NCBI GenBank assembly: GCA_903813345.2 | Contig: CAIIXF020000005.1 | Span: 15,009,375 to 15,069,374, forward strand | DNA length: 60,000 bases | Source: Owenia fusiformis | Taxonomy: Eukaryota > Annelida > Polychaeta > Sabellida > Oweniidae | Direction: 5' to 3' | Shown: piece after piece, positions 45,301 to 56,976 of the stretch | Layout: every line of letters begins with the position of its first letter | Position numbering within the stretch: position 1 is the stretch's first letter | Translations under genes and position numbers: made by a program | The notes under the pieces: model-generated | Databases searched by the model: none | What the model saw: only the letters and a program-made list of their open reading frames with translations | Told to the model about the DNA's origin: nothing

Positions 45301-48300
45301 TTCGACTTTGAGACAGGGAAGATGCAAACAACCCACCCACAACTTTTTTCTGAAATGTTTTCCTGATTTTACAACCCTTCCACCCCTGCTTTTTTAATTT
45401 TTCTTGATTCAATATGTTGTATTTTGACACACAGTTTAAAGGAATAAGTGATTCATTTTAGATGAAATGGAAAACAATATTTTCCATAGGGAAAACTCAT
45501 GCAATCCATTGTTTTCAGCTAATTTTGATCACCCATAATGAATATCTTTAAATCACTTATTCCTTTAAAGGGGTTATGTCAAAACACAAAATATTGATGC
45601 AAGAAAAATTAAAAAGCAGGGGTGGAAGGGGTTGAAAATCAAGAAAACATTTCATAAAAAACATGTGGGTGAGTTGTTTGCATCTTCTCCGTCTCAAAGT
45701 CGAAATTATTTTATCATCCCTAGTAGTGGTTTTCCTGGAGGTAATGCATTTGTCTAACATATGCACCTGTTTAAATCCTCAGAAAATAGCCAAAATCCAA
45801 CGTATGACTGTCCGAAATCTGTTGCGATACTTTCCCCCCCTCCTTTAAACTGAAATAAGAGAAACAGGCTCTCATTTCTGAATTTCGAATACGGTATGAA
45901 ATCTGTGGAGTTTTAGAAAAGGGGTATAAAGAAGGATTGATGATACGAGGCCGTACTGAAAAAGATTTGTCAAAGTTGTTCTGTTTCAATTTCAACTTCT
46001 TGCGTAGGCTATAATATCTAATAAATATTATATCTAATTTTTATGATTTTTTATTACTTTATACATAAAATTATATATCTTGTCATAGTATTCAAAATAT
46101 TATAAAGATTACAAAGACTAAGTAGATCCCAACATTTAGGCCTTGTAACCTTTTCAGATGTCATAACAGCTTGTTATAACTCGTATATGAAATCACATTT
46201 TCAGGCATACGGTGGTCTAAGGGGTGCGATAGCATTCGCATTAGGCGCCACTCTCGAAGATGACACCGTCAGGCCACACAAGAGAATGTTCGTGACAGCA
46301 ACACAGGCGGTCATCATCTTCACTGTATTCGTGCAGGTAGTTAAACAGAGTGACCATTTACAATATTAATTATTTAATTAACGTAAGTCATGACTGGGGA
46401 AGGACCAAATAACATTACAAGATACAACAAGAAAAAGAATGAATCAGGAAGGGAAAAAAACAATCAACAATATCCCAAACTACTTGTAAAATTGAATAAA
46501 CATAAATACAATAAGGTCGAACGCGCATCGAAACAATATCTAACCCCTCACCCCCCCTCTTGCATTTAGGGTGTGACAATAAAGCCAATGGTGAAACTGT
46601 TAAGAATCAGGACCAGGGAGACAGGGGTTGAAAGTACAACTCTCATTGAAGAGACGAATATTCACGTAAGTCGAACGATTCAAATATGTAATTACAGGTT
46701 TCACAGAGGGAACAAATCCGCAATATCCCAATTTTTTATTCTTATTTTATTTCGGATGAAAAAATGTCCACATTTTTATGAATCCAAAGTCACGACACCT
46801 TGGTGGGTGTTTGACCCCATTTAAAATAAAATAAACATGTATCAAGTGCTCATCACCTCATATCAAGAAGCATTTTGAAAATCAGAACTGTATTTTCCTT
46901 TAGGTATTTGACCACATTAACCAGGGAGTAGAGGCAATCTCAGGGAGACATGGTGAAAATTACGTTAGGGTATGATTCTTTTCACCTTTTATGCATCACC
47001 CGACAGCCTTTGTTTGGCAAAATGGGTTATGATTTTCGAACGCAAACGAAGATGTTGTACCACAACCGAAGATGTTTCAAGGAATTTGATTGGTTCAAAA
47101 GTACCACGTGAAACGAATATTTTAGATTGCGGCGCATCGGTGCTCTTCTTTTTGAAAATATTAACAACAAGCAAGACATCTCAATGAATCACCTTTTGAA
47201 AAAGTTCACACTACTGTGCATGATGTTTATAGACCTACTAATTTTATCAATTTTAATTTACATTTTAGGAGTGGCTGTTGCATATCGACCAAAAGTACTT
47301 CCAGAAATGGCTGTGTGGAACCTCACATTCCAAACTGAACTATCTCGTTCAGATTTACAAAGAAACCATGTTAAGGTAAGAAAAAAGACATATGGTGTAT
47401 ATCTGAATAAATTTCTCAATATTTCACAAATTTTTAGGAATTTAGTCATAGAGCTGGTATATTATATCACAAAAAGACGCAATGACATCCGTGTTCTCGC
47501 AATCCATTTATTAACTTCAATGTATTTAAAACAGACCACAAAATGCAAAATTCGGAATCCCAAAATATGATGCTATTGTTGGCCGAGAGCACGAAAATGC
47601 AAACCAATTATAAACTGTGTCGGTAAAACTACCAATATAAGAAACAGTAATCAAATTATCAAAATGGCAAATCAATACCTTACTTTGAACTGTTTCAGGC
47701 AACATCTTAGTAATCTTTGGCAACCAGGAAACAAGGATGAATTAAGAGAATCGGGGTAAGTAACGCACGTGGCATTTATGCCCCGATCGTTTGGCATCAC
47801 CAGTGCTTTCGACATTCTAAACGAATTCTGTATTAAGATATGGGTACACATTCCGATCTGTAAACCACTTAATTTTCAGTATGATTGTTCCATTTATTAT
47901 ACAGGGAACCCATTGACAATGGAGAGTTAAGACAAGCTCTGGTGGACCTAGAGAGAAAACAATCTGGCAGGGCATCTATCGTGAATGTTGATACGGATCC
48001 TAATAGATTTGAGCTTGGCGCAAGGGAATCGAACGGAAATGGTTTGTTCAACTTTATAAAGAACAATATGTTTGTATATACCCTGCGCACAGAGTCTAGA
48101 TATAAACTAATGAATACGAAACTCTCTTTTAACAGCGAAGTCGAACGAATGCAAAGGGTAGTTCGTATACTAAGTAAAGTGAAATTTATGGCTATCTAAT
48201 CATAACTCACAAAATGTAACATCAGGAAAACACAAACCAATTCTCTGTCTTGTTATTACTCCTTTGCTTCCAGTTTCAGTTATAATCGATGGTAAGAGAG

Positions 48301-49012
48301 GATCCGAGGAGGTAACACCCCAACACCTACACACGATGTTCCATAATTCTACATCTTCGGTAAGAACAATTCTAAAAATATTATATGCTAATTTTCAAAC
48401 AACAGTTTCCTTTCGCCTATGCGAACCTGTAAGTTGACAAGAGAGAAGGACAAAATTTCTCTCTCGTTTGGGGAAAAGAACATCGATCGTTCTTTCCCGA
48501 AATAATGTTTTTGGATATCCCCATTTCCACTTGATGATTGGCCCGTAATTGTTGCTTTACAGGACCGTCATAGACGAGAAAGTAGAAACCTGTTGTCTGA
48601 TGGTGCAGATGAGGAGACAACTGCTGAACTGGTAGGCAAACTAAATGACCTTAGGCAAAGGTTTGGTTCACGTTCGGGACAATCATCGCCGCTTTCTCGC
48701 TCAAGAGGCAGTAGCTCACCAATGAGCAACCCCAGGCATCGATCTACCTCCCTTGAACACAACGTACCGTTTGAGGGAAGGAGGACAGGGGATGAGGGAG
48801 TGAACGCAAGCGAAAGAAGATCACGACATCGTCATATTTCTGCTCCAGCAGCTCCGGAGAGATTACCAACAATTCAAAGTGGGGTTTACTTACAAACAAA
48901 TCCGGCAGGTCAAGAAATTCCAAGTATTGTTGAAAATGCGCCAATGGAACACTTCGGAGATTCTAACAAAACAAGAAAGAAAACCGAATTTGAAGAAGTG
49001 ACTGAACTTTAA
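36356..49012 (+). CDS. SLC9A: Na+/H+ exchanger, plasma-membrane NHE type (SLC9A family), 890 aa
   Basis: Exchanges extracellular Na+ for cytosolic H+. Exons: 36356-36881, 37251-37296, 37663-37704, 39856-39924, 40331-40412, 40748-40885, 41306-41381, 42949-43019, 43284-43395, 43779-43860, 44059-44154, 44390-44511, 44999-45078, 46205-46336, 46570-46665, 46904-46969, 47269-47375, 47699-47755, 47905-48041, 48274-48359, 48563-49012. All are GT-AG; phases agree and lengths total 891 codons. There is a signal peptide (about 1-25) and a hydrophilic ectodomain with possible N-glycosylation sites. Key motifs: [10 protein letters not shown] (220-229, the amiloride-sensitivity region), AVDPVA (296-301), FGESLLND (320-327, with the transport Asn-Asp) and [10 protein letters not shown] (516-525). 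The tail starts with an [20 protein letters not shown] segment like the CHP-binding helix of NHE1, and ends in a Ser/Arg-rich region. Resemblance is to the NHE1-5 group; which member is unclear. The donor after exon 19 (GTTTGT) is weak. Confidence 0.95.
37719..38781 (+). mobile_element. Mariner-like element with long inverted ends, in exchanger intron 3
   Basis: CTGGGTGTTCCATATGTTTC (left) and the complement of CAGGGTGTTCCATATGTTTC (right) are flanked by TA at 37717-37718 and 38782-38783. Complementarity extends about 200 bp inward and includes CCTAGGGGTAGGGTAGGTGG. That is much longer than usual mariner ends. The element is 1,063 bp. Confidence 0.85.
38233..38508 (+). pseudogene. Fragment of a mariner transposase (N-terminal helix-turn-helix)
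   Basis: The open stretch starts [17 protein letters not shown] and continues [18 protein letters not shown] to HPRT, closely resembling the mariner DNA-binding domain (SAAET...RVFEWYKRFKEGRE...SGRP). An in-frame stop lies just before it, and the sequence loses resemblance and stops at 38506. The catalytic part is absent, so the element cannot move by itself. Confidence 0.75.
38857..38985. mobile_element. Pogo/Tigger-like MITE, 129 bp
   Basis: CAGTAAAACTT at 38857 and AAGTGTTACTG ending at 38985 are inverted with one mismatch, each flanked by TA (38855-38856 and 38986-38987). The right part overlaps the first unit of the 139 bp satellite. Confidence 0.6.
38955..39769. repeat. 139 bp tandem satellite, nearly 6 copies, in exchanger intron 3
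   Basis: Units contain GAGAGGTGTTCACAGATGCA, GTACATATAATGCACC, GCATGTACTGGGCGCATATA and GACAACAGCATTGGATGTCA, with identity well above 95 per cent. One unit is a base shorter. Each unit includes the MITE right end (GTTACTGTA). Since 139 is not a multiple of three, the open reading frame rotates between units and is not a gene. Confidence 0.9.
41468..42804. mobile_element. Fold-back element, 1.34 kb, with TTACGCCCGTG sub-repeats, in exchanger intron 7
   Basis: CTATGGTTGGCCTATTAGTA starts at 41468 and its complement ends at 42804. Arms of about 328 bp (to about 41795, and from about 42478) are over 90 per cent complementary. Each arm contains four ATTACGCYYGTG words about 21-24 bp apart, and ACGGGCGTT words pointing the other way. 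The flanks GATTAC and GATTGC may be a worn 6 bp target duplication. The interior, about 680 bp, has no transposase. Confidence 0.85.
44225..44250. repeat. CAGTA microsatellite, five copies
   Basis: Five perfect CAGTA units in exchanger intron 11. Confidence 0.9.
44701..44830. repeat. Short inverted repeat in exchanger intron 12
   Basis: AGCATTCGCGAATT at 44701-44714 is perfectly complementary to 44817-44830. The 102 bp between show little structure. It is probably a small MITE. Confidence 0.6.
45164..45847. repeat. Fold-back repeat, about 680 bp, in exchanger intron 13
   Basis: The left arm, 45164 to about 45450, and the right arm, about 45550 to 45847, are about 85-90 per cent complementary along their whole length. 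Landmarks are AGGAGGGAAAGT, ATGCATTACCTCCAGGAAAA, ATGATAAAATAATTTCGACT and CTTCCACCCCTGCTTTTT. The inner junction is GGAATAAGTGATT against AATCACTTATTCC. There is no coding capacity. Confidence 0.8.
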
Positions 49013-49243
49013 AGTACCATCTTACATATTTATAGGCTGAACTTGCACTACCATACAGTATTTGATTTTGGAATCATACAAAATCCATATTCGCCGAGGA
49101 ACCACGGAGTTTTTACATGAGCAACTGAGAGAAATTAAAAAAGTATATTTGACAATATTTTAAGTATTTGCAACCAGTAGAAACAAATTGCTCCATTCAT
49201 ATATATATATTATCTATTCTTCTGATTATAGATGGCATTATTG

Positions 49244-49249
49244 AATAAA
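49244..49249 (+). terminator. Polyadenylation signal of the Na+/H+ exchanger gene
   Basis: AATAAA lies about 230 bp after the stop codon; a second, CAATAAAT, lies near 49319. Confidence 0.55.
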
Positions 49250-51148
49250 ACCCATATATTGTATGGATTTCGCTGACAAAACAATGTTTTTTTGTAATAG
49301 AACATTTTCGTTTGTTGTCAATAAATCAGGGGATACGTATGCGTACTAACTTAACTTGACATGGGCATCACTTGTAAACTCATGTTAAATTATAAGACTA
49401 TGGTTGTTATTGCTATGTAGTATTATACATATTTACAGTATTGCCTTCGTATGAAATATTAAGAAATATATAGATTATATAAAGATGGAGCACGTATCGT
49501 TGATTGTAAAATTTAACACATCCACGCATATGTTCATATAAACATCAACATATTAATTACCAGAATAGGTAAGACTAGAAACACAGAATATCAAACCCTG
49601 ATAGACCATAGACTAAAATACGTAATTTAACAAAACAAATCGCAATGCAAAACAGCAACTATGGTTGTATGTCTAAACAATTATTCAGATAATATACATA
49701 TGCATGTAATATAGTAAAATACTTGGTATTGCCATTTATACATATAAAGTATAATTTCCTCTATCAAGAAATGTAATATTTTTATAGGGTAGTATATCGG
49801 TATATGTATTTCTCATTTAATTTCTAAACTTCAAACAGCTGTCATTGGTGACCCATCCTCCTAGCGCTTCTTGATGGACCTTGCACACCATTTTGAAATT
49901 ATAATGGCTTCGTATTATTGCATAGAGAAAGTGGGAGGAACAAATTGATTGACCCCTAAAGCACAAACCCTATAATTTCACAATGATATTTCATCCAATT
50001 AATACCCGATGACTGTTTTATTGTAAGTCAAAGAGAAAACTGCACATAAATTGAGAAACGAGCCTATATTTTCAATAGGCGTGTTGTTGGGGCAACAATT
50101 AAGGACACTTTAATGAATGATTATTAAGAACGCTGTTACCGTTTTAACTATTTACTATTGAGATTTAATCGAGCATATTTAGTGGTATTGAAACACTTGG
50201 CTGATTCTTTTCCATTTCTCCCCAGCTGAGTATCAAAATATGTGACGTTCATCTTTTACTTATTCTATTCTGAACGTTCTTTTTTGATTTTGTGTCGTAT
50301 AATTATAAATACCTCAGAGGGTGGCATTTGCCGTTTGATATTTTGCGACTGTACACCACACGTATAAAGAATCCAAAACATGCATTAATTTGTTTGTATA
50401 CTTTTAATATAGATAAATGAAAATAAACCATATTATATATAATGTTTCTCCATTTTCTTTTTTCTTCTAGACATCATTGAAATCGAAATTAATTCCATAG
50501 CATATCCGTAGTGACAATGAGAAATTGCTCTGACACTTTAGCAATCATATTTCTTTTGAGCTAACACGCTCTACTTTGAAGTACGAAATCATTTTGTCAG
50601 ACGTAAATATCATTTGGTACAATATGATAAAATTATCTAGGAATTTTTTTAATTTGTAAATCAAATATGTTGCGGAAGGATAAATTAGTTGGGTAACCGG
50701 TACTATAATGGTTAATCTCGTCACAATGTATTCATACGCACATAAATCAAAATTAAGCAAATAGACATTGCAATTGGCTCTAGAATGTAACAAAACTACT
50801 TGTTTTAAACACCTCTGTGCAATTAATTCCTGTAAATAGAGAGACGGTGATTTATATGGTAAATGAGGAAAGGGTAACGTTAGAAATTATTGATATTGAT
50901 AGCGTTTAATCAAGAGAGCTCTCTATTACCATGGTGCCTCATAAGATCGCTTACAGCTATCTCGAACTTATCTAATTACCGTCGATATTAGAATCACATT
51001 TATCACACGTGGCGGAGAGGAAAAACTAGTATGAGATAACAATAATAACATAATACTATTGATAATCTGCCTCGATTTGTAAACCATTCAGGTAACTAAA
51101 CGTGTTTTGTTATATATCATAGTATTTTCTATTGTACTCTTGCCATAG
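49250..51148. promoter_or_regulatory. Gene-poor sequence with a possible conserved non-coding stretch
   Basis: Around 49838-50130 the DNA is less AT-biased and dense in homeodomain-like and E-box-like words: CAGCTG, ATTGATTGAC, TTTTATTG and several TAAT cores. Such stretches upstream of a developmental homeobox gene are often enhancers. This is a guess from composition only. Elsewhere in the interval nothing is recognised. Confidence 0.2.
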
Positions 51149-51481
51149 ATGAACAGTTTATGGCGTAATTATAGCCGATCCAAAAAATGTGTAGGTGAGG
51201 CGAATCTAAAAAGGCGAGGCAAAAAAGAGGCTATTGATATGTATAGTCAGGTTAATATGTGGAAAATCCATTCATGTAACAAAAATGTCACCAAATATAG
51301 TCCCCATATTATAAAGTCCGAAAACAAGCATGTTGACAACACGCGGCCAACGTTCATTCTTGCATATATCGCCTTCATTGCTTTCGGGGTCTTCATGAAC
51401 TTATTATATAACAATTTCAACAGTTTCAATCATAGAAAAAACGTTAAAAATTATCCTAATTATTCGAAAAACGCAAAATAA
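51149..51481 (+). CDS. Possible small single-pass membrane protein, unknown family (110 aa)
   Basis: An ATG-started open frame with a basic N-terminal half (RSKKCVGEANLKRRGKKEA), one hydrophobic segment (about 72-90, FILAYIAFIAFGVFMNLLY) and an Asn/Lys-rich end. The ATG is preceded by a passable acceptor (TACTCTTGCCATAG), so this could be the last exon of a longer gene. An AATAAA lies about 30 bp after the stop. I recognise no family. In DNA this AT-rich a 110-codon frame may be chance, so the call is weak. Confidence 0.3.
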   Translation: MNSLWRNYSRSKKCVGEANLKRRGKKEAIDMYSQVNMWKIHSCNKNVTKYSPHIIKSENKHVDNTRPTFILAYIAFIAFGVFMNLLYNNFNSFNHRKNVKNYPNYSKNAK

Positions 51482-52273
51482 AATCAAAACTAGTTCACAA
51501 AACAAAACATGAATAAAATGCACATACAAATGGTATCATGCGTATAATTACACTAACCACTACATCCAATGTCTGTAAAAATAAGTCTTCAATTTACTTG
51601 GCCTAACTTTATAGGCTGCTTATTTGTAAATGTAAATGTAAATAGTTGTCCATCTGTTTTCTGAAAGCGAAATTGTGAGTCATAACACATTGGTTTGTTT
51701 TTACATTTCATTAGATTTGAACTGGATTAGAATTTAAATATGAGGCGATTGACTGTAAGAAATGAACTCTTATAATTTAATTATCATTTATAAACGACTA
51801 TCCAATGTGTTTGGTAATCTATTAAATGATATCTTGCTCAAATCATAGTGATATCTCCATTTCACTTTGATTCATTATATGACCAGTAATTAAATTAGGG
51901 TCTTAATGAAACCTCCTTCTACTATATTTGTCTTATGAAGATTAATGCTAAAGGACACGGGAGCAGAGGTTCCATAGTCGAACCATGTGATGTTACAAAG
52001 TTAGAAGGTATTTGATGCATAAACAAGAAGAAAGAGAATGGCGAGGAGGGGGTGACTGACGGTCATATCTAGGTAAAAGGATGGGGGGGGGTCTAGGCAA
52101 ATGAGGGAGAGCTGCCAATTGAGCTAGTGTCTCCTTTGGGAGACAATGGGAAATAGATGTGGCTAATTGACTGTGGCGTCGTCTCATCTTAACTAACGCA
52201 TCTTATAAAGAAACACGGATTGCAACATTAGATAACACATTAATGAAGCAAAAATCAATTTACAAAAACAGAA
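51482..52273. other. Intergenic sequence
   Basis: Nothing recognised apart from a G-rich run at 52080-52092 and simple TGTAAATGTAAATG repeats near 51627. Confidence 0.5.
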
Positions 52274-52475
52274 ATCCCAGAAAGAATAAAAAGTATTTTT
52301 GCTGTGAAGGCTATTGTTACAAAAACGCAGGTACTCATGCATCTCACAAACAACAATCGAAATAGCAGATAGCTCATCAACTTTAGTCCGAGGAAGAATA
52401 AAAAGTATTTTTCTGTGAACGCAGAAAGGTCCTCATGCATCTCACAAAAAATCCAAATAGCACATCAACTTTTTC
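52274..52475. repeat. Degenerate tandem duplication, about 110 bp unit
   Basis: AGAATAAAAAGTATTTTT followed by CTCATGCATCTCACAAA and ATAGC..CATCAACTTT appears twice, starting near 52279 and 52395. The second copy is shorter. Confidence 0.65.
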
Positions 52476-53381
52476 GCATATATTTACCGTCCTCAATAAA
52501 TAGTAATTAATGACTTTTGGAAAAATGAATCTAATGCCAAGTGTGATCAGAACCCATAGAATATCACGGGAAGGTTGACCCATAATTCATACCAAGTTCA
52601 AATTATGAATGAAAGTACAATTATCATGTGACAAGGTCCATTATCACTAACCTATACACCCCCAAATATTTCCTACTTTCTAATTACCCTTTATTCTTAA
52701 ATTCTCGATTATTTCTTGGGGAAATAATTAATAATTATTTGTCATATCTTAGATTGCTACAGATGAAAGTGAAATTAAAATGTCAGGGTTGTATTTGTTG
52801 GACAGGTATGACAATAGATCGGAATATGTCTTGAGATTTCCATAGATACGTTAAAACCTCTCAAAACAAACCTATTAAACCCCATAATGTCCAATAGATT
52901 TCATTTCAACACTTTGTAAAAACGCGTCAATGCAGAATAAAAGTCACCTCTTAATGTTTTGTATTCAAAGTGTCAAAATCAGCTCTTGAAATGTTTTGAA
53001 TATCATTACAATTGAACAAACTTGAACAAACCTGCTCTATAGTGATGTTAATTGAATCAATGTAGCTGCTAAGGATTTCTATGGGAGCAAAACAGGGCCA
53101 TGTTAATATTTCATATACTTCAATATTCAGAGAACATCAGAGCATTCTCTGGGTTTTGTCATTAAAATATGTTTTCAAAATTTTCATGTTTTCGTTCACT
53201 TCAAAGACGCAGGCCCGCGTTTCGTATGCAAAATTGGTCATAATTGACAGTTATTAAATCTTTTCATTCCCCAGTGCTATGAAAAAATATATGAAGTATA
53301 TTACGTTATGCCTAGAATGACACTTTATGCTTGCGAACGTAAATACAGCCTAATATGTGCATATTATGGATAAATGTTTTA
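52476..53381. other. Intergenic sequence
   Basis: No gene or structured repeat recognised. Confidence 0.5.
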
Positions 53382-53568
53382 CAGTAAACCCTGATCGATG
53401 GAACACCTTTCTGTAAGGAACACCTCTAGCTCTATATATTGGACAGTTTAGAAGAACAAGGTCCCGTTGACTTACATGTTAACGGACCCTCTCTGGAAGG
53501 AACACAGCTCTCTACAAAGAACAATCTTGCTCAGTAGTGAGGGTGTTCCATATTTACAGGTTTAACTG
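53382..53568. mobile_element. Pogo/Tigger-like MITE, 187 bp
   Basis: CAGTAAACCCTG at the left end and ACAGGTTTAACTG at the right are imperfectly complementary, flanked by TA at 53380-53381 and 53569-53570. GGAACACCT words repeat inside. A 101-codon open frame starting in the MITE (53537-53842) is rejected as a gene. Confidence 0.65.
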
Positions 53569-53570
53569 TA

Positions 53571-55129
53571 TGACACGGAAAGTTCTGCCTTCCGTTAGCA
53601 GTAACAGTTATACAAAATCGAAACGTTCTGTATTGCATTGTATTGCCATGAAACGTTGTGTGTTTTTGTCAAACTCTCACTTTCTGATGCCCATAATGAA
53701 GACGTTAATTAAAAGTCTTTCAAATGACTGTAGGTCTCACGAGTACAATTATTATGGCGGCTTTATGGATGAAACCAAACTCCTACCGCTTCAATATTGT
53801 TACAATTGGTTACTGATAATATACAACAATCCCCGTCAATGATCTATTAATATATTTAATTATCTACTAGTCTAATTGGAAACAATGTTTTCTGATACAC
53901 TTCTGAACAATCACAATGGTAGGGATCGTATTGAAAGTAATATATCTCATTCTCAGTGGCGTAACATTCAATCCTTTGATGTTACATACATGTATATGAC
54001 ATGGGTTTACCTTGAACGCTTTTGGCTCTTTTGGGATATTGGGGAGTTGGTAACTATTAAAACTATAACAGTATTTATGTCATTTTTCATACAGAAACAG
54101 ATGTATAATAGTTCAGCGGATCTATGGTTAATTGGTTTCATTAGTTCAGAAATGATTAATTACGATTTTTAACTCCTAATAAAACAACAAATGTACTACA
54201 CTGAACTAAAATGCATAATTATGATATAACCCCTAAGATTGGGTGCCAGATCGTCATTTTTATCAGACACATTGTAATTTGCATGCTGTATCGTCTTAAT
54301 CCTAAATCAGGAAATTTGATTGGCTATTAAATATATTGAGATAAATCTATATGTCAAATCCAATAGCCTCAATCGTGTTCAAATCTTGATTAAAGTATTG
54401 TGGTAGGCTTTAAAAGCAATATCATTAAAATAATGATTAAAATGATGATATCACAAGTTAATATTTTCTCGTTATTGCATTGATTCAGGATTGAACCAGA
54501 TAACAAATGGTAATAACGTGGTATATTATCAAGATTTTAATTATGTCACTATTATACGGAAGAGATTCCCATCCTTACTACACAATGTTATGAATAAACA
54601 AGCGAGGGAAAAACGTAAAATCAGACAATTAAAGAATGCATAATTTCTTCATTATATGTCACTTTGAATTCTACTTTTCCGTTCTTATTGATTTTATGTT
54701 GCGTTTCTTCGTTTAAAATAAGGATGCAAGTATATGCAAGATTAAAATAAACGTATTAAAAATTATAGAAGAAGACGACATCGGAGTCAAAAACATTGTT
54801 TCTGGGAATCAAGCCATAACATCCCTGACCCGATGTATGATCAAACCAACATATATTTACAGTTAAGAACTATTCCAACCCCCTCCTCACCATCTAATAA
54901 ACGCATTTAGTTGCATTCTGAATAACAAAAACAAAGATTTATTTGCTGTCTTTAATATATGTACATATAGCACATATACAATGAATAATGTCGCTTATTT
55001 GTTCCATATTAGCTACTATGAATTAAGAAATCAAAGGTGAGTAACATGGTGTTATTGTCAAATGAGCAACAACATTGAGCAAATTGTGACTAAGAGGCCA
55101 AAGTACCAATACAAAGGGGAACCTGGAAT
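53571..55129. other. Intergenic sequence
   Basis: Open frames of about 100 codons (for example 53876-54172) show no domain, signal or splice context. Nothing else is recognised. Confidence 0.45.
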
Positions 55130-55320
55130 GATCATGAATGGTGCATCGTGCACGCCTTAAATGCGTTGCCATAAGCTAAATCAAGTTGCCATGGTGATTT
55201 AAGTCAAAATTAAAGAATATTGAGTTTTTATTAATCGGTAATTATTAGAGCCTCATTTGGCACTAATTAAAGGTGTTCCTTTGACTTCAATTCAAAGACT
55301 TTGTTATTTATTCTACAGGT
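55130..55320. promoter_or_regulatory. Possible enhancer-like stretch 2.2 kb upstream of Nkx6
   Basis: A dense run of factor-site-like words: paired TCF-like CTTTGACTTCAATTCAAAG near 55277, several TAAT/ATTA homeodomain cores (TTATTAATCGGTAATTATTA) and CCATGGTGATTTAAG. It is inferred from composition and position only. Confidence 0.2.
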
Positions 55321-56833
55321 ATTGAGATACAGAGTTCAGCAACACACGCCTGCATTGCTGGAGACATGTTCAGAATGAAATGGAAATTGTACATTAGAAT
55401 ATGAATTCGCTTAACAAATATAGCTGTTTATACAATTAAAACTCAGCATAATACACGAATTCACCCAAGCTGTTGTGAAGGTCATTATTGTCTCATTTTT
55501 ATTTTTCATTTCATAATTATGATCATTATATGCTTCTTATCCAATCATAGTAAGACATTTATCTATTTTGCTCCGCCTTCAACGGTTCGCCTCCTTTTCG
55601 CTTCGTAATCCATGGCCACATTCTATATATGAGAATAACCTTACGATTGGACCAGGGTGTACCTTTTGGTATAGTCCTCGTATCTGAAAGGAATAATTCA
55701 GGAAATACTCACCATAGCGTACATACATGAAGCAACCCAGATTTATAATGCATAATTCTTTCCAGATAAATCTAACAGAGCGTTTGTTTTGTTATTCTTA
55801 CCAGCTAATTTCAACATGATGATTATGTTTAACATCTTGACTTATTGCAGTAGTTCATATAAAACTATTGCTAACATTTTTAATTATTTATTGAATTGCA
55901 ATAAATGATCATGAAAAATGATGTAAAGAAGGAATTTTCCAAGACTGTATCATATGACATGCTTATGTGATACAAAACAGAATGAAAAATATATGAAAAT
56001 AATTAAAGAAAATAACAGTACTAAACAGATGGAGGTGAATTCCAAATGCAAACACGCAATAGTTTACGCTGCATATTCCAGGATACAAATTAATTGAAAT
56101 ATGTTTTGTTTACATAAAAAGGGAATGTCATATCGACATATAGAATATAGGAATCAATTGATCATTTCAATTTATATAATTTAGTCTGTTGGCAATACTA
56201 ATTTGTTTTCCAAATGCATCGTAAATCTAAATGTTTATCATTAATATTCAGTATATATAATATCTTGAACTAGCTAAGGGTCGATATACTTAATTAGTTC
56301 TCACTGTCTTCGAAGGGCCCTTTCCCAGCTTTTCCGTGTAACTTTCCTACCCCGAGGGCCAACATTCTAACGAGGGTAAGTTAAAGTGAAATAAAAAAAG
56401 CAAAATCAAACTTCATGTATATTGGCTATTGCCCATACTTTTAACATTGTCCTTATATTTTAAATCTCATACGACAATGTGCTCAGTAAACCCTCATAGA
56501 GTAAACTATGCTCTTGAACTGAAATCAAATGTGATATAAACCGACGCAAAATATTTCCGAATGTCTCAGCTATAAATGTTTCAGCCCCATTCACTGATAT
56601 TCCCCTCTGACGTTGATTGATTACCCAGAAAGAGATATGTTCATTCACTGAATTTGCTTCTTCTTTACCACAATAAAATGAAACAAACATTTTATAAGTT
56701 GCCATTGATGATAAACGATCACCAACAGCCCATTAGAATTCTATAGTCTTTCCAGTCAGAAGATTTATTCCGATTCTGGCTACGAGAAAGGAAAATCTTA
56801 TGACTTCCTCAGAGCGACAGTGCTTCTGGATTT
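55321..56833. other. Intergenic sequence upstream of Nkx6
   Basis: AT-rich. An 81-codon minus-strand frame at 56460-56705 shows no recognisable domain. The rest is unassigned and may contain Nkx6 control regions. Confidence 0.4.
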
Positions 56834-56976
56834 GATTGGTTGAGAGAGAAGCATCGTGATCGGGAGTAAGAGAAATTTCAACTCCATCAGAGCTAGCATC
56901 CACAAGAAAACTTAGAAACGACTACGTATACGGATGCTCTACTGGATTGTGATTGGTCGCTCGCCATATGCACGTG
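56834..56976 (+). promoter_or_regulatory. Candidate Nkx6 promoter-proximal elements
   Basis: Two inverted CCAAT boxes (GATTGGT at 56834 and 56951) and an E-box, CACGTG, at 56971-56976 lie about 0.5-0.65 kb before the Nkx6 start codon, in DNA richer in G and C than its surroundings. No TATA box is evident. Transcription could begin near 57000, leaving a 5' UTR of several hundred bases. Confidence 0.35.

Noticed and set aside
47127-47570. 147-codon ORF in the exchanger region
   Set aside because: It reads exon 17 in the wrong frame; the correct frame ([14 protein letters not shown]) matches exchanger tails.
53537-53842. 101-codon ORF
   Set aside because: Begins inside a MITE and has no recognisable features.
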